In this document: in pieces, positions 19,640-31,532 of the stretch
How positions within the stretch are numbered: the first letter of the stretch is position 1
Layout of the letters: each line of letters begins with the position of its first letter
Assembly (NCBI GenBank): GCA_003427395.1
Contig: BFEA01000523.1
Location: forward strand, 214,008-262,513
Direction of reading: 5' to 3'
From: Chara braunii
Lineage: Eukaryota; Streptophyta; Charophyceae; Charales; Characeae
DNA: 48,506 bases
Position numbers and translations under genes: made by a program
The notes under the pieces: generated by a model
Told to the model about the DNA's origin: nothing
Databases searched by the model: none
Seen by the model: only the letters and a program-made list of their open reading frames with translations

Positions 19640-22600
19640 TGAAGGAATCACATCGTCCACCACTCGCAGACGGGCTTTGTCCTCGGTAGGTAGATCACCT
19701 CTTCCCTAATGTTGGCCAGGCAGGTGCTTGAGATGGCCACCATCTTTGATCAGAAAGTCGCGCTTGTCTCTATTGATTTTGAGAAAGCGTACGACAGGGT
19801 GCGATGGCGTTTCTACTCCAAGCGCTGCAGTCACGGGGAGAGGACTTCATAAGATGGATTGCCAATCTGTTGTGCACGGCCAGGGTAGCCATAAGAGTGA
19901 ACGGCTATACCTCAATCCCCTTCCAAGCAACTCGGTCTGAGGCAAGGGTGTCCCATGTTGCCGGCGCTCTACATTTTGTATGTGGAAGCCTTGCATGACA
20001 TGAGTCGTGCGGACCCCCGCATACGACATTAGGTCAACGGCCTTTGGGGACGACACGTGGGCTGTCTACCGACCAGATCATGGCCCTTAGAAGGAGTATG
20101 GACATTTTCGCATTATATGTGGCGTGAGGGTCAACTGGGGGAAGTCGTGTATCATTTGCCAAGGATGGGTCACTTGGAGGGCGAGCAGGGGATACAGGTC
20201 TTGTCGGAAGGTGCGGGGGTCCGGTATCTGGGGATGCGATGGCGGCGCCAGGAGTTGGGGAGCGGAAGGTGGACGATCTCATTGCAGCGGTTATAGGGAG
20301 GGCCAAGGGGTGGTTGGGACAATCAGCACCAGGACTCATCGGTCTAGCAATCCTGGTGAACAATTCGTGGCTCGCTGTTATGTGGCGGTGGTAGTCTACA
20401 TGCCTAATAGAAGCCAATGCAGAGCCCTCAGGGCTGCCGTTAGTAATTTCTTGTGGTCAGGGGACTCCACTGTGGATGCCATTATTGAGAGAGTGGCACG
20501 GCTTAAGCTCATCCAGCCACAGCGGGAGGGGGGATTGGGGATCATAGACCTGCAGTACCAGGCAAAGGCTTTGCAGATGCGCTTGATCTTGTGACTCATA
20601 TTTGACGATGCCAACACTGACTGGAAGAGGGTGGCAAGGGAGTTGCCTGCAGATACTTTGCGAATAAAGCAGGTGGTGTTCCATGCACTCATCCATCCGA
20701 CACTGCTTCGCAATCTCAAGCAAGGCGCCCTCTGGACCCCTACCTCGCTGTGTGGAGGGAGCTTAGACTTCGTCCCCCTCCACCCGCTACGGTGGACCAG
20801 ATTTTGACCCAGCCTCTGTTTGGCAACCGTTTTAGTCTTGTGGAGGACGGTCGTCCCTGGCCCTGGCAGGGGTTGCCACGGGCCTTTGGTAGGCAATGGT
20901 TGACCAAGCGGGTGTATCAGGTGGGCCATCTCTGGGAATTCAGAGGGGAGAGTGGCAGGACGAGGATGCCCTTATAGCGAGGCTACCCCATCAGGTGGCC
21001 AGGGCACAAAGGTTGCATGCGGTCCGTGAGTCTATCCCACCGAAGTGGGTGGTACGCCGTGGTCAGCCTTGCCTGGATGTGGTGTATCGGATCATGACCG
21101 ACCGGCGTGCTATGATGCTCAGCCATGGTGGGTGACCGACGGAGCTACCACCTTGGGAGACCCATTGCACCAGATGCCTGAAGGTCTGTGCCACCTCAAA
21201 CACGATGACGTGTACTCAGTGGCAGTGTTACAGGATAGGGGCAGGTCACAACTGGTACCGTTGCATTCGTTTTGTATTGCCATGCTGGCATGCGATCTGG
21301 AGATTGATCCCCACGATTGGGATCTTCCCCCTTAGGCTAGCCTTGTGCGTAAGCATGTGCTGCATCAGGTCACGACCAGGACCCTGTACCTTATATGTCT
21401 GCTGCAGTATGGCACAAGGATGGAAATCAGTGCTAGGTTGGCTAAGCATGGGTTATTGCCACCTGCTCATCACCTCCCTTCGTCGTGGGAGGAATGGAGC
21501 GCTTACTGGACCCTGCTCTATCCCTTGCTGGACCAGCGATAGGCGGCCTTCCTATGGGTAATTGTGCATCTGGCGGTCCCTACACTGGAATGGTTGGCAG
21601 CGAGGAGCTGCCATAAGGACACCACATGTGGGGTCTGCCGAGCCCATGAGGAAACGCTCTGCCATCTGCTTCTCCACTGCCCCTGTGTGCACTGCCTTCT
21701 GGGACCACTGGCTGCAGCTGGTCCACCAACATCGCCTTCTGTGGCCCCAAGACCACCACACCTAGTTCATGGTGGGCGTGTTACCTGCAAGCACATCACA
21801 GGATTTGCCAAAGGACCTGCACAGACCGTTGGAAATTATTAGGGCGGCTTCACTGCGGGCGCTCTGGTGCGGACAGAATGAGGCAATGTGGGCAGGCCAG
21901 GCGTCGTCAGCTGCCAAGATCATGGCTTACTTTCAAGATACCCTCAGGATAACGTTGCAGGTGGACTTCCAAAAGGAACTTACGAAGTATCCGCCAGCCC
22001 CCCCCCTGGATCAGATGACCTTCTTACGGGTATGGGGGGCATTGGGGGCCCTATGCTGCACTGGTCCAGGTGGATCGGCAAACCAGAAGGCTGCGCTTTG
22101 GACTGCTCCTTAAGCGTGACCCGGATGGAACATAGGCCGGTAGTTGGGGGAGGTGGGGATGGCAGGAGGAGGATTAACAGGGGGGAGGGGAGGGGACCGC
22201 TGGGGATGAAAAGCTGAGAAAAGAGGGGTTTAACGGGGACAATGGGGCATGATCATGCAAAGAACACAACACGGTACTATGCTTAGGGTTGGATCTATAA
22301 AAGGTGGGTACTAAGGGCCAACTATAGCTCTTAATGAGTCGCATATGAGTGCCAAAAAGTGTACACATACAGTCATTGGAGAAGGGGATGAAGGATGAAT
22401 GAGGGTAATGAGTAATTAGGGGGACTGAGTGGTTATGGGAAGGACAAATATAATGACCAGTGAGGGATGGGGTGAATGTTCGGAGGGAGGCAGGAGGATA
22501 CTGGGAAGAATACCATGAGGTCGCAGGAGGAAACGTGACTGATTGGATGGTACATGAGGGATAATGAGGAGGTCTGCTGCTTACTACACACATGTATAGC

Positions 22601-22890
22601 GGGGAATAGTAAGATACGGGAGCGTATGGAATAAATGATATTGATGGAAGGTAGTTCAGAGGGGAAGGGGTGTGAGGGGAGTGATGGGCAGAGGGTTGAC
22701 TGGGGCGGGTATGGTGGATAGTGTCCGGGTACCATGACTGATGTTGGTCACCCGTGATGCATGTCACTTCCTTGTATGATGTATTTTGTTCACATATGCT
22801 TACCAGGGATGAGTATCCGGAATAGCGCCGCCTAGAATAGAAGGGGCATTGTGTGTGTTTTGTAAAATAAAAATAAAAATAAAAATTTCG
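19640..22890 (+). pseudogene. LINE copy 2, decayed, plus strand, 5'-truncated
   Basis: RT motifs survive in several frames: QTGFVLGR near 19670, motif A VSIDFEKAYDRVRW (19765-19810), motif B LRQGCP (about 19940), motif C FGDDTWAV near 20045, GGLGIIDLQYQAKALQMR near 20530-20580. A zinc-binding CGVCRAHEETLCHLLLHC sits near 21625-21690. Many stops and shifts interrupt it. The 3' end is a (TAAAA)n-type tail at about 22863-22888. No endonuclease is present, so the copy is 5'-truncated. It belongs to a different LINE lineage from copies 1 and 3, with GDD instead of ADD. The region 22120-22860 is 3' UTR without a gene. Confidence 0.8.
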
Positions 22891-23109
22891 GTGCAAATGT
22901 GATGCCTATGATGGCCACTGCCAGACCCGACCCCCACGACATTTTTGGTAGTCGGGGGCGGAGAAAATCAAGCATTGGGAACATGAGGCTCAGAGACACT
23001 GGTTGTTCATGGTGCATTGAGCCACACTGCTCGTCACCTTGAGCACACACACACATTGAGAGGTCACACAAAATCCACGCTGGAGACCAGTGATGCAAAG
23101 TCCAGATTA

Positions 23110-24923
23110 GCGCAGCTTAGACAACTGCAAGAATCTCAAGAAAGCTAGCAACCATAAGAAAACAAAGGAGGCAGACTCTGGAATCTGCATTGAAGATCGC
23201 AGAGTCCAATCTGAGCAACAACCCATCGTCCTTGCTGTATGCTGAAATTTTCGAGAAAGCACGCAAAGAACTGACTATGTGGAGGTGGTGGGACCTAAAA
23301 GGCCTGCAAATAACAGCCAGAATGAACGAACATTAGCTTAGTGAACCAATGTCGAAGCACTTCTTCGCCCGTATCAAGGCCAACTCGAGGGCTATGACTA
23401 TAGAAATACTGAAAACTCTCAGTGAACCGGAAGAGACAGTGGCAACCAGCGAGGGTGTGCTTGGAATAGCAAAGGACTTCTACCAGGATTTGTATCAGAC
23501 CAAAACTCAGTCGCCTATCTCACCTGGCATAAAGGAAGCAAGACAAAGAATGCTGCAATATCTGGAACAAACGATATCAGTCGAGCAAGCGGAAGCCTTA
23601 GACAAACCATTAACAATGGATGAACTCCTCCAAGCACTCAAGAGCATGAATAACGACAAATCGCCAGGGATTGATGGGTTAACAAATGAATTTAGGGGGA
23701 GACTTGATGAATTTATACGAGGAGAGTTGGGACAAAGGGGGTCTTGGCAATCTCTTGAGTAGCAGTGTTGTCACACTGCTGTACAAAAAGGGAGACAAAG
23801 AGGACATTAAAAATTACACACCAATTTCGTTACTAACGCTCCTTTACAAGATCCTAGCCAAATCTATCTCTGCTAAAATTACAAACTTAACAGACAAATG
23901 TTTCCACATTGACCAAACGGGCTTCATCCTTGGACGATATATATTGGATAATAATATAATATATTGACCCTAAACGAAGCAGCGAACAAAGTCAGAGAAA
24001 AGATGATAAACACAGCCATACTCGTCTTTGACTTTGAGAAGGCGTACGACCAAGTCAATTGGTATTTCATGGACGCGAGTATGGAACGAATGGGTGTGGG
24101 ACCTAACTTTAGGAAGTCGGTCCGAATTCTATACGATGATGCCACAAGTTGCGTACAGGTAAATGGGTTCCTATCGGAAAACTACCCAATTCCCCGTTCG
24201 GTTAGGCAAGAAGACCCACTCGCCCCCTCAATATTTTTATTCGTAATGGAGGCCATTGCGTCATTCCTACGAAAGGACCCCTCCATTCATAGGCTCCTAG
24301 AGGTCAATGCGGGGTCGGCTCACCACATGAATTTTTCGACCGCAATCATGTTTGCAAATGACCTTACGGTACTGATCAGAGCCTCCGACTACTCATTTAA
24401 GACCTTGGCCAAAGCAATGGAAGCCTTCAGATTGGCATCAGAAATGAGGGTTAATTGGAAGAAGACGATCGGGTGGTGGCTTTCTGATGAGGATCTTCCT
24501 TATCTGCAAGGGTATGAGGCCGCCATGACGTGGGATACGCCGGATACCCCTACCCGCTACCTGGGTATTCTCATGACTAAGGAGGGTCTGGCGCCCCAGA
24601 TGACCCAAAACATGCTAACAAAGCAAATAAACAAGCTAGGAACATATGGGAACACATCTGCCTCACTAATTGGTCGAGCTCTGGTGCTCAACACATCGGT
24701 GTTTTCTACGATGTGGTATATAGCCTCGATATGGACAATACAGGATAGCTCAATTAAGGAACTCAACCGCATAGCAAGGACCTATTTATGGACAGGAGAT
24801 CCCAACAAAAAGGGGTGCATCCCCAATATTGCATGGCAGTACATCATTAGGAGGTCGTTGCATGGGGGTCTAGGGATTATAGACCCTAGATATGAGACAA
24901 AAACCCTCCAAGTTAAAGGATAG
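23110..24923 (+). pseudogene. LINE copy 3 reverse transcriptase, plus strand
   Basis: Same family as copy 1: MWRWW near 23280, FFARIKANSRA near 23360, then SPGIDGLTNEF near 23665. A frameshift follows near 23690, next QTGFILGRYILDN, then an extra AT-rich stretch with a stop at about 23950-23965. It reopens with motif A FDFEKAYDQVNW, motif B RSVRQEDPLAP and motif C FANDL. The second catalytic Asp of motif C is replaced by Asn (FADD in copy 1). After that come TPTRYLGILMT and GGLGIIDPRYETKTLQ. It lacks the endonuclease, so it is 5'-truncated. Inactive by frameshifts and the motif C change. Confidence 0.87.
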
Positions 24924-26440
24924 TCAAACTTTTGATGAAGCCAGAAAACGCGTGGAACAAATTGGCATTAGACAGTATCAGAGCGTTGGCTCCGGTAGCT
25001 TCACCAAAACATATGACGGGTCTGTTTTGGATAATGAACAAGGAATGGAACCTCAAAAATAGGCAGGAGAAGACCAAGAAGGGGATCTGATTTGGACGCA
25101 GCTAGACGCCCTACCCCATATTGGTCGGCTCTGATTCAGATCTGGAGAGAAATATTACCAAAGAAGACCAATAGACAAAAGTCCAAAGATGAGGTCTTAA
25201 GACAAACGCTATTCGGCAATGAATGGGTGACAGACGAAGGTGATAATCCTCTATATTTAGATCACAAATGGCTATCATGGGTCAAAAATGGGGTATGGAC
25301 AGTAAACCACCTATGGAACCAAGAAAGGAAAGAATGGGCGATCGAACAGGAGACGAGCACACGTCTGAAGGGTTGCCACAGACGAGGGCCCAATCTCCAG
25401 TACATTATTAATCGCATCCCACAAGACTGGAAAAATATTTTGAATGAAGCGGCGCCCTGGAAGTTTGGAGAGTGGGGAGTTAAGGTGCAAGAGTCCCCGC
25501 CATCACGAGTCTTCCAATTCTCACACATGCAACCGGGATCAACCACCAAAGCCGTTTTTTCCTCCTTCCCGATCTCCCCGTCCAAGCAGGGCATGCCATC
25601 TATATTAAACAAAGAGGTGGAATCAACAGTCATAGATTTCTTCTTACTTAGGAAAGTAAGAGGTACTAGGCTCATGGCCTAAGCTAATTTTCAGACCAGA
25701 TACGGCAGTACATAATCTGGACTTCGACCTGGCAGAGTGGGCCTGGACTTCAAGTCTCATGTCCCCATACAGAACTATACAGCTAAATCCGGCTACAAAC
25801 TCTTGGTTAAAACAAAAGACCCAGATCCTATAATCAAGGGCAGATGGCAGAAACTAATAGGCCAGGAAGCTGACAAAATTACAACAGATTCTGTGGAAGA
25901 AATTTTAAGACTATCAGGCCGATTAAAGTCAGAAGCCTTCAGTAGCTTATCACATGCGCTGCGCTGCCAGTGAATCAATGGCTTCACACACGACGTCACA
26001 AAAACAATCCCAGCAGTTCGGACCTATGCACAGTTTGTACAGAAGGCGCGCAAGAAGACGTGGTACACTGCCTAATTCAATGTAACGAGGCGACGGATTA
26101 CTGGGCACGGGCCTCAACCCTCTGGGACTCCCTTTTCCATGCCCCCTTCCCCGAACATCACATCCAAATCCTTCTCTGGACTAACATTCCTGACCAGCTC
26201 AAGAAGACGGAAAGGTTATGGTTTGGCCTGATCAGGATGGTGACGTTATGGATCATTTGGAAAGAGAGATGCTGCAGAACCATCGAAGGGCTTTCCAACC
26301 CAAGAGAGAAGGTATGGGCGGAGACGAGAACCATGCTACAGGCTGAAATTCTTTGCAGATGGCAAAAGTTAAAGCAGTCGATGCCTGAAGATGAGGATCT
26401 GCGAGAAAAGGCTAGGAAAACTTCACCAGGCTGTGGTTAG
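24924..26440 (+). pseudogene. LINE copy 3 C-terminal region with zinc-binding motif
   Basis: Continues the RT protein after stops. It includes a connecting region (25092-25682) and, at 25970-26440, CTVCTEGAQEDVVHCLIQC. The C-x2-C...H-x4-C pattern belongs to the zinc-binding region found after RT in many plant LINEs. LWIIWKERCCRTIEG follows, and the frame ends with a TAG. Interrupted by stops around 24924, 25683 and 25973. Confidence 0.8.
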
Positions 26441-27441
26441 TGGACGGTAAGGTGGCTGAGCTACGGAACAACCAAGTGTACTGGAAAGACTGGCACAATT
26501 CAGAGACAGGCCGGAGAGCCCAGAGACTGTGCCTGCAACAGATAGGCAGCTGAGTTGAAGGGGGTAAGGGATACCAGGCTTTAGGAACGAGAGCCAAGAG
26601 GAGAGGCTAGGAGAATTAAGATTGGTGTTGGGAGGAAGTGACCTAGGCCTGTCACAGACGCTGCAAAGGCTGATCCAGGTCGGACAAGGGAGAGGGCATC
26701 AAGAGCTGATGCACTAGCTGACTCAGGACAGAGCAGATAGCCCCCTACATCAACGATATCAACGATGGACGGGTTTACACACCTTACAACAGGAAGGGAG
26801 AACACAAAAAGTACCCTTGGTTCACAGTCATCAGGTTGTCTCTAGAGGAGGTACAACAGAAAAGGGGTACAACGATGAGGAATAAGGGAGGGTTTTGGGT
26901 TTTAGGGTCTCAATCATCGGGTAATGGTTCAGGGTTTTAGGGTCTAAGGGTTTGGTCAGTCGGAACAGCTTAAGACAGCAGTCCTAGGCAGTTCGTAACT
27001 GCTCAAGGGGACGAGGTTAGGGCTGGACTGAATCAGTGGAAACAGGGTGGAGGGTGATTGGTAGACATTTAGGAAAACGGGAAATGATACATATGCATGG
27101 TCAGAAAATGTGGGGGTTCAGGGCATGTTGACGGGTAGGAGGGTTGTTGAAGGGGCAAGATCCTTTCTTGGTTTTCGGGACCTATATGGCAGGTTTTGTG
27201 CAGCAGACCTGAGAGGAAAGGGTATAGCACGGCAACCTGACAGTCAATCCTCCATGCGGATGGAGTAATCAATGCTGGTCAGGAGTCCTTCGACCGTACG
27301 GAAGGAAGCGTGTGTCTGTAATTATGATGTATTATTATTTTGACTTGCCGGTGGAATAGGAACTGGACTGATGCTCCCCAGAATGGAAAAGGAGCCGGGG
27401 TCATAAGGTCCTGTTTTATTTAAAAAAATAAAATAAAAAAA
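26441..27441 (+). mobile_element. LINE copy 3 3' UTR and A-rich tail
   Basis: Noncoding sequence ends in TTTAAAAAAATAAAATAAAA at about 27418-27439. Two TTTAGGG units lie at 26901-26907 and 26936-26942 within GGGTTTTAGGGTCT repeats. CAGTCAATCC...TAATCAATGCTGG near 27240-27275 recurs in copy 4 near 30605-30645, so the two share a 3' UTR. No target-site duplication was identified. Confidence 0.65.
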
Positions 27442-27506
27442 TCCAACGACCCAAGTAGTTGCTAGGGATGCTGATAAGAGCAGTCACCACTAGCAAGCTC
27501 GGGGAG

Positions 27507-27560
27507 GCTCCATCTATTGGGGGGGAGCATCACCTGCCGGAAAACAGGTCCAGCGTCCCT
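27507..27560. repeat. Copy of the foldback arm seen at 30784-30837
   Basis: Starts GCTCCATCTATTGGGGGG and ends CAGGTCCAGCGTCCC, matching the right arm of the foldback at 30.7 kb with several changes. It lies about 65 bp beyond the LINE copy 3 tail. Confidence 0.7.
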
Positions 27561-27740
27561 GTAAACAATCAAATGCCATATTACATGGCACATGTCCATC
27601 CTACTCTAGTCCTTGACAAGTAATAAGCCAGCACGATGGCACGCTTTAAACAGTTTTGTAAGGACCTGCCAAACACGAACTGAGACACACGGTCGATTTC
27701 TGAGTTTTGTCAATGCAATGTATGACTTGCTGACTTCCCC

Positions 27741-28263
27741 GCTTGTTGCTGAGTTTTCTAAGTCTGTGTGAGTGTGTGTGCTTACTGGTCTGTGTGCCTG
27801 ACTGGGTGCTTGTCGGTTTGAGTGTGTGTGTGACCCGCAAGGGTACTCGTCCGTGCAGGAGGCCCGAAGGGCCGGTACTTACCTCGACCTTCAGGAAGAG
27901 GAAGGAGAAGGGTGGCCATGGCTATGATGGACCTCATGTTGTACCTGCAGTACAAGAGGGATTCAGACATTGATTCTGGTTCAGCCATTCAACATTATTA
28001 TTATTACTTATTGTGAATAATAAAGAGGGAGGAGAAAAGGAGGAGGAGTGTGGTTGGCGAGAAAAAGGGAATTCTCATTGGTCTTTGCTGGTGTACATCT
28101 TCTTCTTCTTTCTTTCTTCTCGTTCTTCTTCTTCTTCTTCTTCTTCTTCTTCTTCTTCTTCTTTCCCTCTCTCTCCTCTCAAGTTCATTCATTTCTTTTG
28201 CAATTAGACGGCATTGTGCTTTTTCATGAATTTTGTACTTCAAAATTGGCCAGGATCATAACA
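27741..28263 (+). mobile_element. LTR of a second retrotransposon family (family 2)
   Basis: The segment matches 39600-39955 in the same orientation: GGAGAAGG, GGATTCAGACATTG, an ATTATTATT stretch, GGGAGGAGAAAAGGAGGAGGAG, TTCATTGGTCTTT, a TTC tract, TTCATTTCTTTTGCAA. Its upstream part also matches 38690-38790 (GAGTGTGTGTGTGACCCGC). It ends CATAACA one base before a primer-binding site. The start is uncertain. A (TTC)n tract lies at about 28100-28163. Confidence 0.7.
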
Positions 28264-28264
28264 T

Positions 28265-28276
28265 TGGTATCAGAGC
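28265..28276 (+). other. Primer-binding site for initiator tRNA-Met
   Basis: TGGTATCAGAGC directly follows the family 2 LTR end (CA at 28262-28263). Confidence 0.85.
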
Positions 28277-29100
28277 GGATTCTACTTGCAGGCGAGAGTT
28301 GACTTTGCTACCCTAACCCTAACCTAAGTGGTTGCGGGCACCACTTAGAAAGTGGGGCAGCGTGGTCTAGGGAAGTTGCCCCCACCTGGCAGGGTCGTGC
28401 AGGGTCAGCATCTCACCTGCCAGGTTGCTTGAGAGTAAGTTTGGGGTGGCGAGACATTTCGTGGAGACTTCATGTGACAATTTGAGAGAGGTTACAATGA
28501 GGGGCACTTGCACCTGGAATCTGATTCAAGTGAGACACTTGGCGACTTTAGGGTTTCCCTCCCTCAAGTAGGCGAGCTTGAGGGAAAGCAGCCATTCTGC
28601 ATCTACGGACTGCAAGTTGCTACTTGTTCTTCAGCACCGGCGGGCGATCCGGCGTTGCACTTGGGTGTTGGAGTCAGACCCTCCTAAGGGATAGGACACT
28701 AGTATAGGGGTAGCGTTACATGGGTCAGGAGGATCATATGAGAGGGGGTGAGTTCTATTAATCTCGAAGCTCACCTCACTCAGGTAAATGTCGTGCACCT
28801 ACGGGATGCCCATGTATGAGTGTGAATGGTATTGATTGTCATGTTGGGTTATTCTGGGTTTCTTTCCTACTCCTCTATGATCTTGATTGTGTGTGTGAGC
28901 ATGCAAACTGCTTTCTCACCTGATGGATGAAGAGATGAGGTATCTTTCTTTGGACGCTATATCTTTCTACAGTGAATTATTTTTTTTGTCTCTAAATGGA
29001 TGTAGGTTGTAGGTTCTCTTTGAAGTTGAAATTCGTTTTCCAGTTCAGTAGAGGCAAAAAGTAAGTCCATGTGGGGCTTTTCTTGGTTGGGACTCGGTCA
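28277..29100 (+). other. Retrotransposon leader; no gene recognised
   Basis: Starts with CCCTAACCCTAACC (28311-28324), a telomere-like run. It then has a perfect inverted repeat ACCTGGCAG/CTGCCAGGT near 28384-28428. No gag or pol is recognised before LINE copy 4, so the family 2 element here is broken or was displaced. Confidence 0.45.
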
Positions 29101-29108
29101 CGGCCTAC

Positions 29109-29424
29109 GTGGGACCTTTTGGGTACCCCGTGGGACGGGGCCCAAGCAAGAAGGGCCCTGTAGGCCCAAATCTGACGTTAGATCATTCTCTTTTTGTCTG
29201 GGATGCAAAGTTTTACTCTTTGGTTAGAGCCCTCGCTGCCGAGGGGATCTTGGCTGAAGCATTTTGTATACTTTTACCGCACAGTCCGTGGCTTCACTCG
29301 CACCTTATACACCTCCCGATTCTCCATTGTTGCATGTCGTCACTCGTTGTCTGATTTGTTGTACATTCACGAAACTGGTCAGACTGGACTCGAGGGGATC
29401 TCGTATGCGGACGGATCAGGCTGA
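29109..29424 (+). pseudogene. Unassigned coding-like relic, probably transposon-derived
   Basis: Two overlapping frames read as one shifted protein: LDHSLFVWDAKFYSLVRAL, then KHFVYFYRTVRGFTRTLYTS, then LSDLLYIHETGQTGLEGIS. It resembles retroelement polyprotein in composition, but I cannot assign a domain. A near-duplicate string CTCGAGGGGATC(T/C)CGTATG occurs at about 29389 and 29467. Confidence 0.3.
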
Positions 29425-29479
29425 GTAGCTGGATCAGACCTCTCATCTGAGCCGACCACAAGGATCTCGAGGGGATCCC

Positions 29480-30784
29480 GTATGAGGTCGGCTCGTGTTT
29501 GGTCTAAGTTCACATCCACCCTTGATCTCGGTCCAACGTTGAAAGATTGACCCAATATTCATTTTCTGCATGCATCTATCTAAAAAGGTCCAGTCCACGT
29601 GGTCATATGCTTTCTCAAAATCGATGAAGATCACGGCAGCGTTATGCTTGTCCTGCCTAGTCAACTCGAGGATCTCGTTGACCAGCAAAATATTATTGTG
29701 GACCCTATGTCCCTTGACAAACCTAGTCCGTGCCGGGTGGATGAGATCCTCCAAAACCGAGATCGAGCGGCCGTACGTACTTGGAACAGAAGGGTCTGGC
29801 GCTCCCCTGGTGTAAATCCTGCCATAATGCCTTCCCCTCCCGTAAGATCCCGGAAACTATAGAACACATTTTCCTACAATGGCCAGGGGCAGTCCTTTCT
29901 TGGCATTGGTGGGATAGGATATGGAGCTTCCTGGTACTGGATCGGCTTGGCCGTGGGACTGGAGGGCGCTGCTCTGTGAAGCATGGACCTCCTCCACGGA
30001 CAATGATTTTGAAAACGACATGTTCAACATCGGGAGGAGAGCGGTTATTTGGGCACTTTGGAGGAAGCGCTGCATACACGCCATTGAGGGAGTTCGCATA
30101 GATGGAGAGGAAGTAACAGAAATAATAAAACAGTATATAAATCAAGAGCTCCTCTCCCGATGGCAGAAGGTCAAAAACCAACTGCAGACATATCACTCAA
30201 AGAAAGACATCACACAAGCAATCAATCAATTCTTAGGGGACTGGCTGGGTAGCGAAAAAGAGGGACTGGATGGCCTCATCCGATGGGAGGGTGGACAATC
30301 TCCGGGGCAGGAGCAGGAAGACTTCAGGAGGGACTACTGCATCCGCTTCAAGGAACGGACTAAGGTGGACGAAGGAGTGCCGTTGCACTCACCCTCAGAG
30401 TTCCTGGACCCTTTCCCTCCCCATCAACTGTCTTTGGTAGCCATGCAATGGTACGGTGCAGAGTAAGCGAAAGGACACAGAACAACGAGACGCTGGACAG
30501 AGCAGCTTAGAGTACACTGGGGACGGGTTAATGTAGGCGTGTTACCTAGTCGCTTTTGGTAGTCATAGCACCGTATCTTTTAAACAGGTGGGGCAGGGCC
30601 TGCGCAGTCAATCCCTGGTAATACGGTTAATCAATGCTGGCAGGGGACTGTGTAAATCAGTTCTGAAGAGGTTCTGAAGATGTTCAGTGGGATGCTGGAC
30701 CCGTTTTCCAGCAGGTGCCGCTCCCCACCAATAGACTGGAGCAACCAGGTGGCCCGCTAGGGAAAAGAAAAAGAAGAAAAAAAG
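29480..30784. mobile_element. LINE copy 4 with internal inversion (twin-priming-like)
   Basis: On the minus strand, 29754-29535 encodes the RT piece IHPARTRFVKGHRVHNNIL and VIFIDFEKAYDHVDWTFLDR (motif A). From about 29758 the plus strand encodes the later part of the same protein: CKSCHNAFPSRKIPETIEHIF (zinc-binding region) and, at 29921-30466, IWALWRKRCIHAIEGVRI, a homologue of the corresponding part of copy 3. The 5' fragment is thus inverted relative to the 3' fragment, and RT motifs B and C are missing between them. The 3' UTR shares TTAATCAATGCTGG with copy 3. An A-rich string GGGAAAAGAAAAAGAAGAAA lies near 30760-30779. This layout is what twin priming produces during LINE insertion. Confidence 0.75.
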
Positions 30785-30837
30785 CTCGAGTCTATTGGTG
30801 GGGAGGTGCACCTGCTGGAAATCAGGTCCAGCGTCCC
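30689..30837. repeat. Foldback with 54 bp arms around an A-rich spacer
   Basis: The left arm 30689-30742 (GGGATGCTGGACCC...ACTGGAGC) and right arm 30784-30837 (GCTCGAGTCTATTGG...GCGTCCC) are inverted copies, close to 90% identical by eye. The spacer is A-rich and overlaps the LINE copy 4 tail. A right-arm-like copy is at 27507-27560 and a partial left-arm-like copy near 19467. It may be a foldback transposon, or two oppositely oriented LINE 3' ends. Confidence 0.7.
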
Positions 30838-31532
30838 AGATACAACAATCAGACAATGAAAAATGATTCTATCCTGGTCATGCTTTCTGTCATTGTGCAC
30901 AGGGCACTGCAGCTCCCTTGCACATGTGGACTTGGTTTTAATTTCTGACTGAGATGAATGGTGCGACACATGAGACAAGCTCTCGAAATCTTTCTTTGGA
31001 CTATGTATCTTGGTGTGAGCAACATAAAGAACATATATCCCAAATAAATAAGGATCATACTTGCGGCAAGGGTGGCTCCATGCAGAGGTGCAAAACATCC
31101 TCACGCCAAGGGTGGCTGCATGCAGACTCTATGTACTCGGATGCGTACCCAGGCACACACATTGTGTGTCCCAAACATTATACAACAGATAGACACGGGC
31201 ACAGCCTCGCACACACACGCGCATACATAGACACAAACACATGCAGAAATTGTCCATTGACAAGCAGGGCGGAGAGCTATTTCGAAAATTTCAATTTCTT
31301 GCTGGGTGGAAGTCCCGTTCACTTCAAGAATTGCATGCCATGCCCCATCAACATCATCCGATTCGATCTGAATTCTGGACAGTGAAAATTTGTGATGCCA
31401 CAAGACTTTCGACAACCCTCTCCTTGAGAACCGTTATGCTTCGCGACTAGCAACTCTTCTTTTCAACACGGTTTCGACTTCCACCTCACATCATCTTCAC
31501 CTCCAGATACCACCCTTGCATTACTGCAGAGC
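30838..31532. other. No gene recognised; likely 3' flank of the rsmH gene
   Basis: AT-moderate DNA with a partial local duplication (AAGGGTGGCTCCATGCAGA near 31070, AAGGGTGGCTGCATGCAGA near 31110) and CA-rich stretches. The low-coordinate side of the rsmH exon is its 3' side, so part may be 3' UTR. Confidence 0.4.

Noticed and set aside
22290-22299. CTATAAAAGG as a host promoter TATA box
   Set aside because: It lies in the LINE copy 2 3' UTR with no gene downstream; LINE 3' UTR sequence is the simpler reading.
22174-22896. 240-codon minus-strand open frame
   Set aside because: Ser/Tyr/Pro-rich antisense of the LINE copy 2 3' UTR and tail, with no recognisable domain.
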